In this document: positions 48,172 to 57,957 of the stretch, in pieces
How positions within the stretch are numbered: the first letter of the stretch is position 1
Layout: every line of letters begins with the position of its first letter
Origin: Vanessa cardui
Lineage: Eukaryota > Arthropoda > Insecta > Lepidoptera > Nymphalidae
Length of the DNA: 64,000 bases
Direction: 5' to 3'
Assembly (NCBI RefSeq): GCF_905220365.1
Contig: NC_061153.1
Span: 3,616,001 to 3,680,000 of the forward strand
Made by a program: the position numbers and the translations under genes
The notes under the pieces: generated by a model
Database searches by the model: none
Told to the model about the DNA's origin: nothing
Seen by the model: only the letters and a program-made list of their open reading frames with translations

Positions 48172-49902
48172 TTAATACGGGCGATAAAAATCAGGAAACC
48201 TGACATTACGGCCCGAACGCGTTCTTCTGGCGTCATCCTGAGTAGAGGAATTATATCCTATAGGAACAGGATGAGGAAGGGAATTATGGTGAGGGTGTGG
48301 AGTGGGAGTATAGTTGGTGACGGGAGATGGGTTAAAAAGTATATAGGCCGGCTTGAGGCGGTCTATGGAAACTGCAACGTTTCTCCCTTTGACTTGTATC
48401 TTAAAAGTCTTATCACCTCGTTCTATTACTTTGTAAGGGCCAGTATAAGGTGGCTGTAAAGCGCCACGTAATGTGTCGTCCCTTAAGAATACATGACTTG
48501 TTGAAGCCAGGTCCTTGTAGACAAAAATCTTGTCTTTACTGTGACGTGCAGTTGGGGCTGGTTGGAGTTTAGCCGCGAACTGGCGTAAGCGATACGTGAA
48601 ATCCGATATGTCAGTGGATTGATTAGCAGTTGTCTGGAAGAATTCGCCAGGCAAGCGTAGTGGCTCGCCATACACCAGTTCAGCGGAAGATGACTGAAGG
48701 TCATCTTTGAATGCGCTCCTAATACCTAATAGCACCAAAGGTAAGGTTTCAACCCAATTGCTATCCGCGTGACACATTATTGCCGCTTTTAACTGCCGGT
48801 GGAAGCGTTCCACGAGTCCGTTACAGGCTGGGTGGTACGCGATTGTCCTGCGATGTTTGAATCCGATCATTTTTCCGAGGTACTGGAAAAGTGACGATTC
48901 AAACTGTCGACCGCGATCAGTGACAATATCGGTGGGACATCCAAATCTGGATATCCACGATATTAACGCCTTCCCAACCGTTTCGGCAGTCATGTCTACT
49001 ATGGGCGTGGCTTCTGGCCAGCGAGTAAAACGATCCACCGCTGTGAAGCAATAGCGGTAACCCTGTGATATGGGTAGCGGGCCAATAATGTCCACGTGGA
49101 TAAAGGCAAATCGTGCGTGAGGGAGATCGAACGTGCCCAAAGGTGCTGACACGTGGCGATGTACCTTGGCACGTTGACATGCTAAACATTGACGAGACCA
49201 CTCGCGACAGTCTTTGCGCACTCCAGGCCAAACGAAACGCTCGGCAACAAGTTTAGCCGATGCGTTAGCGCCCGGGTGGCTGAGACTACGAAGACTTTCG
49301 AAAAGCTGCCTCCTCAAGGCTTTTGTTACGAAAGGTCTAGGGGACGGGGAGCTGATGTCACAATAAAGTTCTGAACGAGAGTTAGGAAGCTTCAACTTTT
49401 TCAGACGGAGAGAGGATTCATCACCCAGAAGCTGAGTCAACTCCATATCGCCAACTTGAGAAGCTGCCAGCACGTCCAAGTCAACTGGCATCTGCAGTTC
49501 GTCGACACGTGACAGTGGATCGGCAACGACGTTGTCTTTCCCGGGAATATGCCTGATTTCAGTCGTGAACTGCGAAATATAATCGAGGTGGCGATACTGC
49601 CTGGGCGAACAGTTAACTTTCCTTTCACTGAAAGCATAACTGAGAGGCTTGTGGTCAGTAAATACCACAAAATGTCTAGCCTCGAGCATATGGCGAAAGT
49701 ATTTTATACTCTCGTATATAGCCAAAAGCTCGCGGTCGTTCGGAGAGTACTTCTGTTGGGAGGGACTCAACTTCCGCGAGAAGAATGCCAGAGGCTCCCA
49801 GCAGCTATTTTTACGCTGCTGCAATACTGCGCTCATTGCCAGGTCGGATGCATCTGTAACAAGAGCGAGATCGGCCTGAGAATCTGGGTGTGGTAGCTTC
49901 AC
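48172..49902 (-). CDS. Ty3/gypsy pol, RNase H and integrase (open frame)
   Basis: A 576-residue open frame. RNase H: LALVTDASDLAMSAVLQQ, DRELLAIYESIKYFRHMLEA and FVVFTDHKPLSYAF. The integrase H2C2 zinc domain is LSHPGANASAKLVAERFVW then CLACQRAK. The core has HVDIIGPLPIS, DIVTDRGRQFES and NGLVERFHRQLKA, so all three acidic residues are present. The C-terminal domain ends RRTRSGRNVRFPDFYRPY. No stops. The first codon called by frame analysis is not a natural start; this is the downstream half of pol, cut from the reverse transcriptase by a short LINE insertion at 49903-49978. The domain order RT-RNase H-IN is that of Ty3/gypsy. Confidence 0.9.
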   Translation of the reverse strand: MKLPHPDSQADLALVTDASDLAMSAVLQQRKNSCWEPLAFFSRKLSPSQQKYSPNDRELLAIYESIKYFRHMLEARHFVVFTDHKPLSYAFSERKVNCSPRQYRHLDYISQFTTEIRHIPGKDNVVADPLSRVDELQMPVDLDVLAASQVGDMELTQLLGDESSLRLKKLKLPNSRSELYCDISSPSPRPFVTKALRRQLFESLRSLSHPGANASAKLVAERFVWPGVRKDCREWSRQCLACQRAKVHRHVSAPLGTFDLPHARFAFIHVDIIGPLPISQGYRYCFTAVDRFTRWPEATPIVDMTAETVGKALISWISRFGCPTDIVTDRGRQFESSLFQYLGKMIGFKHRRTIAYHPACNGLVERFHRQLKAAIMCHADSNWVETLPLVLLGIRSAFKDDLQSSSAELVYGEPLRLPGEFFQTTANQSTDISDFTYRLRQFAAKLQPAPTARHSKDKIFVYKDLASTSHVFLRDDTLRGALQPPYTGPYKVIERGDKTFKIQVKGRNVAVSIDRLKPAYILFNPSPVTNYTPTPHPHHNSLPHPVPIGYNSSTQDDARRTRSGRNVRFPDFYRPY

Positions 49903-49978
49903 TTAATTGTAAAATGACGATTCAAAAGTGCTTATAAAAGCCTACTTGAATAAAAACTTTATTTTGATTTTGATTTTG
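49903..49978 (+). mobile_element. Very short LINE 3' end inserted in pol
   Basis: The plus strand reads TTCAAAAGTGCTTATAAAAG, CCTACTTGAATAAA and a TTTTGATTTTGATTTTGA tail, a widespread lepidopteran LINE 3' terminus. It adds a FKIKIKIKFLFK tail to the upstream reading frame and then a stop, splitting pol in two. Confidence 0.75.
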
Positions 49979-51285
49979 AATGCAGCATTTGAAAGGCTCT
50001 CTTTGCATTTGTTAAATGCTAGCAAAGCCTCGCCCGAGATATCTACCGGCTGCGAGGCCTTGATGCTACCAGCGAGTAATGCGTTTAACGGGGCTTGCAT
50101 AGCGGCAGATTGAGGTAAAAATCGCCTGTAGAAATTGAGCATTCCTAAAAACCGTCTAAGCTGTCTGACCGTCTTAGGTACAGAGAACTCAGTGATGGCC
50201 TGGACATTTGATTCCAAAGGCTTGGTGCCAGTTGCAGATATTCGGTAACCCAAAAATGTGACCTGCGAGGCTCCGAAGACGCACTTAGACGTGTTGACGA
50301 CGACACTGTATTCCTTCATACGGCTGAAGAGTTGATTAAGATGAGCTTCATGTTCAGCTTCGCTTTTAGAAAAGACGAGAAAGTCGTCCAAATAACAGAA
50401 GCAGAAATCAAGCCCTCTCGTCATCTCGTCAACAAATCTCTGGAATGTTTGGCCAGCGTTTCTAAGACCAAAAGTCATGAAAGGGAATTCATACAGGCCA
50501 AAGGGTGTGGTAATGGCGGTTTTATGGATGTCATCCTTAAAGACAGGAATCTGATTGTAGGCTTTCATTAGATCAATCGTAGAAAAGACGTTACAACCAG
50601 AAATGGAATGAGCGAAGTCGTGAATGTGCCTAATTGGATAACGGTCTGGTATAGTCCGTGAGTTGAGCATGCGATAATCACCACATGGCCGCCAGCCATT
50701 ATCTTTCTTAGGTGCGAGGTGTAAAGGAGAGGACCAGGGGCTTTCAGAAGGACGCGCAGTGCCGTTGCCAGGTGTGGTCCTTAAATAGTGTACCGTGTTG
50801 TGCTTTGGAGACGCTGGAGTACCTGCGGGACGTGTAATTTCGGGGTACTTACTCAAAATAGCGTGATAGCGCGTGTCGCCCGTTAACACTTTTACAGAAC
50901 AAATATTAGAATTCGCAAGAGAAGCATTTAAAGACAGTGTTGTTATATTGTCTAGTAGGCGTTGATTCCGGCAATCTACAATTAAATTATAAAAACTCAG
51001 GAAATTAACGCCTATTATTGGCTTAGTAACGTTGGCAACAATGAATCGCCAAGGAAAGTTACGTCTTAAACCAAGATTTAAATTAAATTCGATAAAACCA
51101 TACGTGTCGATGGTTGACCCGTTGGCTGCGGTGAGCTGAAAGTCCGCCTTGGCTCGACGTTCCCGAAGCGCGGATCGAGGGTAGACGCAAAGGTCACTGC
51201 CAGTGTCCACTAAGAACTGGGTATTCGTGCTGCGGTCGGTGATGAATAGGCGACCCTTAGAAGTTGGACAATCGTTCGTCGCCAC
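49979..51285 (-). CDS. Ty3/gypsy pol, protease and reverse transcriptase
   Basis: The frame overlaps the end of gag by a base and starts MATNDCPTSKGRLFITDRST. The protease has FLVDTGSDLCVYP and IIGVNFLSFYNLIVD. The reverse transcriptase has GWRPCGDYRMLNSRTIPDRY, FSTIDLMKAYNQIPV, MTFGLRNAGQTFQRF and the catalytic FCYLDDFLVFSKS. An in-frame deletion of roughly 30 residues lies between YLRTTPG and NGTARPSE; the copy at 23.7 kb shows that a basic linker belongs there. The frame ends in the LINE insertion (49978). The start directly after gag suggests readthrough or reinitiation. Confidence 0.85.
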
Positions 51286-52199
51286 TACCGACTGTCCGTG
51301 GTGTTTTCCGACTTCTTAAAGGTGCAAGGTTTTAGGCAGCGTTGAGCCCTCGATCCAAATTTGCTGTGGTACCAGCATACAGGATATTTCCTGTAGCTTG
51401 AATTGGACTGGCTCCGTTGTCGCGATGTTGAACGTCGGCGCTCACGTGGTCTGTGACGGTCGGTGGTACAGCAAGCTGCACGAGTGTGCTCCTCCAGCTT
51501 GAGAGTGAGTTTTTGCACCATCTCCTTGAGTTCCGCGATCTCGTCTGCCTGGTGTATCGCATGTGCCCTACTGGAAGACGTGGAGGCGACGTTGCACGGT
51601 GATGTAAATTCCTGGATACGGTCTGCTAGGTCTGCCAGCTGTTCCAGAGAGTGTTTGGGCTGTGAAGCTAGCACGGTCTGAATATTATGAGGTAGACGAT
51701 TGCTCCATATCGACTGAAGGAAGTCATCAGGCACGGAAGGTCCAGCTAGGTCTTGCAGGTGTCGAAGAAATTCCGATGGCTTCCTATCACCGAGTTCCTC
51801 GTGGGTGAGCAATTGTTTCACCTTCTTTTCGTGCGAAGCAGAAAGACGCTTGATCAGCTCTGATTTAATTTTCTCGTAGCGATTATAAACCGGAGGGTTA
51901 ATAATAATATCCTTCACGGACTTGGCGTACTGCATATCGAGGTTGTTTGTTACGCTATTAAATTTTATAGCATCGTCGGTAATATTGTGAGTATCGAACT
52001 GACCTTCTATTAGGGCGACATCTTTTAACCACAATTCGGGATCTTCAGGCGAGAACGGAGGTACTTTCAATTGCATCCTTCTCCTGGTAGATGATGATCC
52101 AGAACGTTCAGCGGACACGCGCGTCATTTTCTTTCTTTGTGTAACGTAGTCTCCATCTTGTGAACCGGCCGTTTTTGCAGAGTCACTACTATCACTCAT
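51285..52199 (-). CDS. Ty3/gypsy gag (CsRn1/Kabuki-like), intact
   Basis: 304 residues from MSDSSDSAKTAGSQDGDYVT. The capsid region is PPFSPEDPELWLKDVALIEG, then YEKIKSELIKRLSASHEKKV and HEELGDRKPSEFLRHLQDLA. A short coiled coil follows (EIAELKEMVQKLTLKLEEH), then an Arg/Ser-rich basic stretch. The final CHCC motif is CWYHSKFGSRAQRCLKPC. That motif in place of a normal zinc knuckle, together with the tRNA-Trp primer site, is characteristic of the CsRn1 clade, to which the silkworm element Kabuki belongs. The start lies 20 bases after the primer-binding site. Confidence 0.88.
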   Translation of the reverse strand: MSDSSDSAKTAGSQDGDYVTQRKKMTRVSAERSGSSSTRRRMQLKVPPFSPEDPELWLKDVALIEGQFDTHNITDDAIKFNSVTNNLDMQYAKSVKDIIINPPVYNRYEKIKSELIKRLSASHEKKVKQLLTHEELGDRKPSEFLRHLQDLAGPSVPDDFLQSIWSNRLPHNIQTVLASQPKHSLEQLADLADRIQEFTSPCNVASTSSSRAHAIHQADEIAELKEMVQKLTLKLEEHTRAACCTTDRHRPRERRRSTSRQRSQSNSSYRKYPVCWYHSKFGSRAQRCLKPCTFKKSENTTDSR

Positions 52200-52218
52200 T
52201 TTAAAAATTGTTTACTTT

Positions 52219-52230
52219 GCGGGGTCACCA
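52219..52230 (-). other. Primer-binding site, tRNA-Trp type
   Basis: Minus strand TGGTGACCCCGC, complementary to the tRNA-Trp 3' end, directly downstream of the 5' LTR. Confidence 0.85.
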
Positions 52231-53087
52231 GTTATGGTTGAAGGCTGTGTGTTTATTTGTACGGATGTGAAATTTAGCGGCAAATTAAGCGAGCAATTTC
52301 TCCAATGTAACAACTTTAATAATTAATTATACGGACAATAGTTTACACTTAATAGTCAGACACAAATGCACAGAAGGATAGTTCACACAGCAAAATAGTC
52401 CATAGAAGCTTAAGAAATAGAAGTAGTGAAAGCGGAAAGTTTAGCGAGCACAATTACACAAAATACTTAGGTATAGCAATGAGGTGAATGCGCGATAAAT
52501 AAGCTAGAACGAGCGGCAGGCGACACGGGCTTCGCGTGGAGAACTCGAGTACCGACTGGGCGGGCCGCGGCGTAGCGGCGCGCGCGCATTGTTCTTCAAC
52601 TTCTGACGCGGTGCATAAAAAAAAACAAAGGCCCGAGGCAGTGACCCGCGCGTCTACAATGCACGGGTGTGATGGCGAATAAATATCAGTAAAATATTAT
52701 ATCAAGTACATATATAGTAAATAAGAATAGCGTCGCCGGGAGTAGAGATGTTCTCTGTACCCCGGGAACTCCTCTAGCTTGGAAGCTCATGGTGGGCCAA
52801 CCGTCGGGACGTCACGGTAGAATGCGTAAGCGATCCCGTGATGCCCCCCCTAGAGACGGAGTGGGTACCGCTGGTTTTTTAGTGGGTATTCCGGTGCCTT
52901 CTGCGCTGGCGAGCCCCACATACCCCCCCACAATACAACATCATGTGGGGGAAACGCGTAATGCGTTTTTCCAGCGATAAAAAAAAAAAAAAAAAAATAA
53001 GAATAGATGCGTCGTAAATAGGTGAATATGTAAAAAATAATATAATAAATAAATAATAATAAATCTAATATAGTATAGTAGGCCACA
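52231..53087 (-). repeat. 5' LTR of the Ty3/gypsy element (with insertion)
   Basis: Reading on the minus strand, it begins TGTGGCCTACTATACTATAT and ends just before the primer-binding site. Without the insertion it is about 580 bases. It differs from the 3' LTR by scattered changes, small indels near 52520-52590, and an inner segment missing in the other copy. Confidence 0.75.
52732..52995 (+). mobile_element. Short LINE 3' end (R1-like) inserted in the 5' LTR
   Basis: A 264-bp insertion ending in an A tail (52979-52995). It is bounded by an 11-bp target duplication AATAAGAATAG (52721-52731 and 52996-53006); the other LTR has the empty site (48046-48075). It starts CGTCGCCGGGAGTAGAGATG and ends GCGTTTTTCCAGCGATAAAA, which I take for an R1-type LINE 3' UTR. 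No coding part. Confidence 0.85.
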
Positions 53088-53091
53088 TACG

Positions 53092-53699
53092 TAAACTTTA
53101 ATAATCTATTTCTAAGTCATTTATTGATGGATTTCAAAATTTCTTTCAGTGGTGGATTAGTTTTGATCTATATTTTGTTACCATTATGTTGAATATAATA
53201 TTAACAACATCATGAAACTTCTCCATTAATTATTGTTTCATCAAATATCAATAAAAAAAAAATCCGGATACTCAATGGGCAATTCTCTCGAATATTTCCT
53301 AGGTTCAAGAAAACATAGAAAATAATGCAATAAATAAAATTATACCCATTAAACGGAGAAAATACAGGAAATTAACAAAAATGAATTGATTACAAAGAAG
53401 TACCTCCTATTAATTTATGCACAAAAAGTAATGATATCCCATCAAAAACATAAATGTAAAATAAGAGCCAAGTTCAATATTATGATATAAAATTTGGTTG
53501 TTGACTTCAACGACGATACGAATTATATAAAAGCCTTCGCAAGTTCTAAACCTGTAACATGTACGTTTTAATTTTAATATACCGAAAATTTCGCTTGGTG
53601 GTGACAACTAGCTATCGAAAATAATAATTCGTATATGAGAACTAGCCGAGTCAGACCTTAGGCTATAATATAATATCCTAAGTTATGGAAATATGATGG
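53092..53699. other. Region between LTR element and RTE; contains an inverted repeat arm
   Basis: Mostly AT-rich. The first 110 bases may be the continuation of the THAP gene. Bases 53434-53515 are the reverse complement of the sequence at 57005-57044 plus 59496-59540, the insertion site of the terminal-repeat element. Confidence 0.5.
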
Positions 53700-53846
53700 G
53701 ATGTAAGGGGGCGCAAATTACATCTTAGCGCCCCAAGCCAACCTCACCTGCCCGTGGTGCATCCTGCCAACTAGCAAACGAGGCTCTGGCGACCGAATGA
53801 TGGCGGTATAACCTTCAAAATAAACGTAGCTAAATACCACAGGCCG

Positions 53847-56543
53847 ATGACGGGCAGCAGCGTCACCGGTGCGAGTAGCTACGTTCTGCGATCGCCAACA
53901 CGCCTGCCCAGCGTGGCGATTATGGGCAATATCCTCTATATGCAGCACTCACACAAGCCACGGCCCCCAGTTCCCGGCAGCCCCGCTATTCCTCGTCATG
54001 GTGGCGATGATGGTAACGGCGGGACGGGGGGTGCTAAGAATCACCGGGCTACGGGAGGCCACCACAACCGACTGACCCTTGCGACGTACAACGGACGCAC
54101 GCTACGGCTTGACTCGCATCTGGCGCAACTTGAGGTAGAACTTGGGAAAATTAGGTGGCACATATTAGGGTTATGTGAAGTCCGGAGAGAGGGAGAGGAC
54201 ACCGTAACCCTCGATTCGGGCCACCTAATGTACTTCCGAGAGGGAGACCAACAATCCCAAGGTGGCGTTGGGTTTCTGGTAAATAAGTCCCTAGCTGACA
54301 ACGTTGTGGAAATCTCCAGTGTGTCGAACAGGGTTGCGTACCTCGTAATAAAGCTCACCGAGAGGTACAGCCTCAAGGTAGTGCAAGCGTACGCACCGAC
54401 CTCGACACACTCGGACGATGAAGTGGAAGAATTGTTCGATGATATATCGAGGGCCCTCCACTTCACCACGAAAACCCACTACAACGTTGTCATGGGGGAC
54501 TTTAACGCTAAAGTGGGAGTACAGAGTTACAGGAAATCGGTAGTAGGACCCCATGGATTTGGAAGTAGGAATCATAGGGGGCAAATGCTTGTCAACTTCC
54601 TCGAACGGGAGGGGCTCTTCTTGATGAACTCCTTCTTCAAGAAACAGCCCCAAAGGAAGTGGACGTGGCAAAGCCCCGACACTATGACCAAAAATGAGAT
54701 AGACTTCATCATGACAGACAAGAGGCACATATTCAGAGACGTCTCTGTGATCAACAGGTTCAATACCGGTAGTGATCACCGACTTGTCCGAGGCTCTCTG
54801 AATATCGATTTTAGGGTCGAGCGCGTCCGTCTGATGAAGTCCACGCTCCGACCAAAGCTGCTCCAACCCATTGCGGGATCTGAAACGTTCCAGTCAAACC
54901 TGGAGAACCGATTCACTGCCGTGAAAACCACAACAGACGTAAACCAGACCCTAGAAAATGTAGTTCGAATTCTCAGGGAAGAAGGTACAAGATTTTGTGG
55001 CATGCAGCGTAAGGGCAGGAAGTCCAAACTTTCAGAAGAGACCTTAGGGCTAATGAAGAAACGACGTGAAAGCCCACCTGTCACTTCGTCAGAGAAGCGG
55101 CAACTAAACCGAGAGATCAGCAAGCGCATACGACACGACCTCCGGTGCTCCAATACTCTTACGATTGAAAGAGCAATTGAGCAGAATCGGGGGTCTAAGG
55201 TGTTCGTACAATCTCTTGGAAGGAGCCACCTGACGAAGTTGACCGCATCAAGTGGAGAAGTCGTTTCTTCCAAGACGGCAGTTCTTTCGGAAGTAGAGGA
55301 CTTCTACGGCCAATTATACGCATCGCATGCACCTCGACCTGATCCCGAAAATGAGGATTCTAGAGCTACATTAACACGCCATTTCTCAGAAGACCTGCCT
55401 GAAGTCAGTATTGGCGAAATCGAGATTGCTCTTAAACAGCTTAAAAATGGAAAAGCCCCTGGAGAGGACGGTATTACTATAGAGTTATTAAAAGCAGGAG
55501 GTAATCCGGTACTCAAGGAACTCCAAAAGCTTTTTAACTCTGTCTTCTTCGAAGGGAGAACTCCGGAGGCGTGGAGTAGGAGTGTGGTCGTCCTGTTCTT
55601 CAAAAAGGGAGACAAAACCCTGCTGAAGAACTATCGTCCCATATCCCTACTGAGTCACGTCTACAAGCTGTTTTCAAGAGTGATCACGAACCGTCTTGCG
55701 CGAAGATTCGACGAATTCCAACCCCCAGAACAGGCCGGGTTTCGGACCGGATACGCCACCATAGACCACATCCACACAGTGCGGCAGATTATACAGAAGT
55801 CCCAAGAGTATAATCGGCCCCCGTGTCTTGCATTCGTGGACTATGAGAAGGCCTTTGACTCGGTTGAAATCTGGGCTGTTCTGGAGTCCCTGCAGCGTTG
55901 CCAAGTTGATTGGCGATATATCCAAGTGATGAGATGTCTCTACGAAGCCGCCACCATGTCCGTCCGAGTACAGAATCAGCAAACAAATCCCATACCATTG
56001 CATCGAGGAGTGAGACAAGGGGACGTTATTTCCCCCAAATTGTTCACTAATGCAATGGAGGATATGTTCAAGACGCTGAACTGGAAAGGACGTGGCATCA
56101 ACATCAATGGCGAATACATCTCTCACTTGAGATTTGCGGACGACATCGTCATCGTAGCAGAAACGCTGCAGGACCTACAACAAATGCTGAACGATCTGGC
56201 TGAGTCTTCTATGCGTATCGGCCTACGGATGAACTTGGATAAAACCAAGGTCATGTTCAATGAACATGTTCTACCAGAACCGATTGCGATACACGGTACC
56301 GTCCTCGAAGTTGTTCAAAAATATGTCTACCTTGGGCAGACTCTGCGATTTGGTAGAAACAACCTTGAGGACGAGGTGAATAGAAGAATTCAGCTAGGTT
56401 GGGCAGCGTTTGGAAAATTACGTCGAATCTTTACATCGTCGATCCCACAGTGCCTTAAGACGAAAGTCTTCAACCAGTGCGTCCTACCCGTCATGACATA
56501 CGGAGCCGAAACGTGGACACTCACGGCAAGGCTGGTCCACTAG
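53847..56543 (+). CDS. RTE ORF2: endonuclease and reverse transcriptase
   Basis: An 898-residue frame; the true start may be at VAIMGNILYMQH (about 53919) or upstream. The endonuclease runs from about residue 75: LTLATYNGRTLRL, ILGLCEVRREGE, VVQAYAPTST, VVMGDFNAKVG and TGSDHRLVRG. The reverse transcriptase spans about 530-800: LKNGKAPGEDGITIELLKAG, KNYRPISLLSHVYKLFSRVI, EQAGFRTGYATIDHI, LAFVDYEKAFDSVE and GVRQGDVISPKLFTNAMEDM. The catalytic FADDIVIVAE and the thumb DKTKVMFNEH follow. It ends ETWTLTARLVH at a TAG (56541-56543). The same frame continues for 119 residues. Confidence 0.92.
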   Translation: MTGSSVTGASSYVLRSPTRLPSVAIMGNILYMQHSHKPRPPVPGSPAIPRHGGDDGNGGTGGAKNHRATGGHHNRLTLATYNGRTLRLDSHLAQLEVELGKIRWHILGLCEVRREGEDTVTLDSGHLMYFREGDQQSQGGVGFLVNKSLADNVVEISSVSNRVAYLVIKLTERYSLKVVQAYAPTSTHSDDEVEELFDDISRALHFTTKTHYNVVMGDFNAKVGVQSYRKSVVGPHGFGSRNHRGQMLVNFLEREGLFLMNSFFKKQPQRKWTWQSPDTMTKNEIDFIMTDKRHIFRDVSVINRFNTGSDHRLVRGSLNIDFRVERVRLMKSTLRPKLLQPIAGSETFQSNLENRFTAVKTTTDVNQTLENVVRILREEGTRFCGMQRKGRKSKLSEETLGLMKKRRESPPVTSSEKRQLNREISKRIRHDLRCSNTLTIERAIEQNRGSKVFVQSLGRSHLTKLTASSGEVVSSKTAVLSEVEDFYGQLYASHAPRPDPENEDSRATLTRHFSEDLPEVSIGEIEIALKQLKNGKAPGEDGITIELLKAGGNPVLKELQKLFNSVFFEGRTPEAWSRSVVVLFFKKGDKTLLKNYRPISLLSHVYKLFSRVITNRLARRFDEFQPPEQAGFRTGYATIDHIHTVRQIIQKSQEYNRPPCLAFVDYEKAFDSVEIWAVLESLQRCQVDWRYIQVMRCLYEAATMSVRVQNQQTNPIPLHRGVRQGDVISPKLFTNAMEDMFKTLNWKGRGININGEYISHLRFADDIVIVAETLQDLQQMLNDLAESSMRIGLRMNLDKTKVMFNEHVLPEPIAIHGTVLEVVQKYVYLGQTLRFGRNNLEDEVNRRIQLGWAAFGKLRRIFTSSIPQCLKTKVFNQCVLPVMTYGAETWTLTARLVH

Positions 56544-56546
56544 TTT

Positions 56547-56900
56547 AAAGTCGCTCAGCGTGCTATGGAAAGGGCTATGCTCGGCGTTTCTCTGCGGGAT
56601 CGCATCAGAAATGAGGCGATCCGCCAGAGAACCAAAGTCATCGACATAGCCCACCGGATTAGTAAGCTAAAGTGGCAGTGGGCTGGCCATATTTGCCGCA
56701 GAACCGATAACCGTTGGGGGAAACGTGTTCTAGAGTGGAGACCGCGTCTCGGCAAACGTAGTGTAGGACGTCCTCGGGCACGGTGGAGTGACGACTTACG
56801 CAAGACGGCTGGCAGGAGCTGGATGCGAGTAGCCCAAGAACGATCTCAGTGGCGTGCAATTGGAGAGGCCTATGTCCAGCAGTGGACGGAAATGGGCTGA
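56547..56900 (+). pseudogene. RTE ORF2 C-terminus beyond the premature stop
   Basis: In the same frame: FKVAQRAMERAMLGVSLRDR, KLKWQWAGHICRRTDNRWGK, GRPRARWSDDL and a terminal QQWTEMG before TGA. This is the conserved C-terminal segment of RTE proteins. One nonsense change (TAG at 56541) separates it from the rest, so the element is probably non-functional by a single substitution. Confidence 0.88.
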
Positions 56901-57043
56901 TGGATTGGATTGAATTGGATGGAAATAAATGAAATTTTATGTAGTTATAAATAAATTTATGACTGGCCATCGAACTTGGCCCCCATTTTGATCTCACTTC
57001 TTTTGTCGTTGAAGTCAACAACCAAAGTTTATATCATAATATT

Positions 57044-57435
57044 TAACGGAGCAGCATGTCCGAGCCGGTTTTTTTAAAAAAAACATGACGTCAGCATAGC
57101 TGACGTCACGAGTGTCAGAGTTTCGATCTTTAACCATCTTCGGTGGTATGAAATAAAAGTCAGGAAATAATCCTCTCTGATTTATTCCAATATGAGTCCG
57201 ATCGCTCCGACGGCTCGACCAAGTCTGTCGATACCGGCGGGTGCTTGATCTTTTATAACAAAAATAGGTGGGTAGACTTATTCACTCAACATAACAACTG
57301 TTTACAAACACTAAAATATTTCAGACTATTTTAACATTTCAAAATTCACTAAAAGTTATTAATTTAACAATCAAACAGATTTAAATTATTAAAATAATCA
57401 ATTCTGGACAAGTGTTTTTCTTAAATGCGCCGACA
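57044..57435. repeat. Terminal repeat 1 with paired CRE-type palindromes
   Basis: It contains TGACGTCAGC-ATA-GCTGACGTCA (57086-57108), an inverted pair of TGACGTCA sites. Downstream is a TTTATAACA sequence that could act as a TATA box. It differs from repeat 2 by only a few substitutions and small indels. Confidence 0.8.
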
Positions 57436-57681
57436 CGGCCATTATGACAGGCGGTGCGCGCTCTGCACCTGCCTAAGTTGTGCGATTGGAAATCTGCGAA
57501 TCAAAAAACATTTTTGAAGCAGATATCTGTAAGCAACACATCATGTTGACCTTTGATAATAGTTTTGTAAAACAGTACACAAAGAAATCTCTCATGCACC
57601 TTTATTATAATAAATATGGGCAGATTTTACGCATACTGTGCTCATAACTGTGTCAAAGGTTCTCGTAGATCTGTGGTGTAT

Positions 57682-57957
57682 ACATGTCTATACCACGGTC
57701 CACAAGGTCTCCCTACGGTATCTCATGGTTCTCTGTGGATACATCAAGGATCCGTGGGTAGCTCGAGGGTAACACGTGGTTAGCTCAGAGGTATCACTCT
57801 CCAGATTACGGTATAAATGTATATGGCTACCACGGCTCCACAACGCCTCCCAACGGTATCTCATGGTTCACTTCGGATACATCAAGAATCCGTGGGTAGT
57901 ACGAGGGTTACACGTGGTTAGCTCAGTTAGTTAGGTATCACTCTCAAACCGGAGTGT
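57682..57957 (+). repeat. Tandem pair of about 135-base units inside the element
   Basis: Unit 1 (57682-57813) and unit 2 (57819-57955) share the order TACCACGG, ACGGTATCTCATGGTTC, ATCCGTGGGTAG, ACACGTGGTTAGCTCAG and GTATCACTCTC. Confidence 0.8.

Larger units (their letters stand above)
53700..56931 (+). mobile_element. RTE-clade LINE, nearly full length
   Basis: It has one long ORF2 (53847-56543, continuing in frame to 56900), a short 5' region with the lepidopteran RTE sequence GCCTGCCCAGCGTGGCGATT, and a very short 3' UTR ending in GATTGGATTGAATTGGATGG repeats, as is usual for RTE elements. No poly(A). Apart from a single stop codon it looks intact. Confidence 0.88.

Noticed and set aside
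48172..53087. A host gene or envelope gene in the minus-strand gypsy element
   Set aside because: Every frame is explained by gag and pol. Nothing follows integrase except the polypurine tract and LTR.
54291..54866. 191-residue frame antisense to the RTE ORF
   Set aside because: It mirrors the strongly conserved RTE coding frame on the other strand; a shadow frame.
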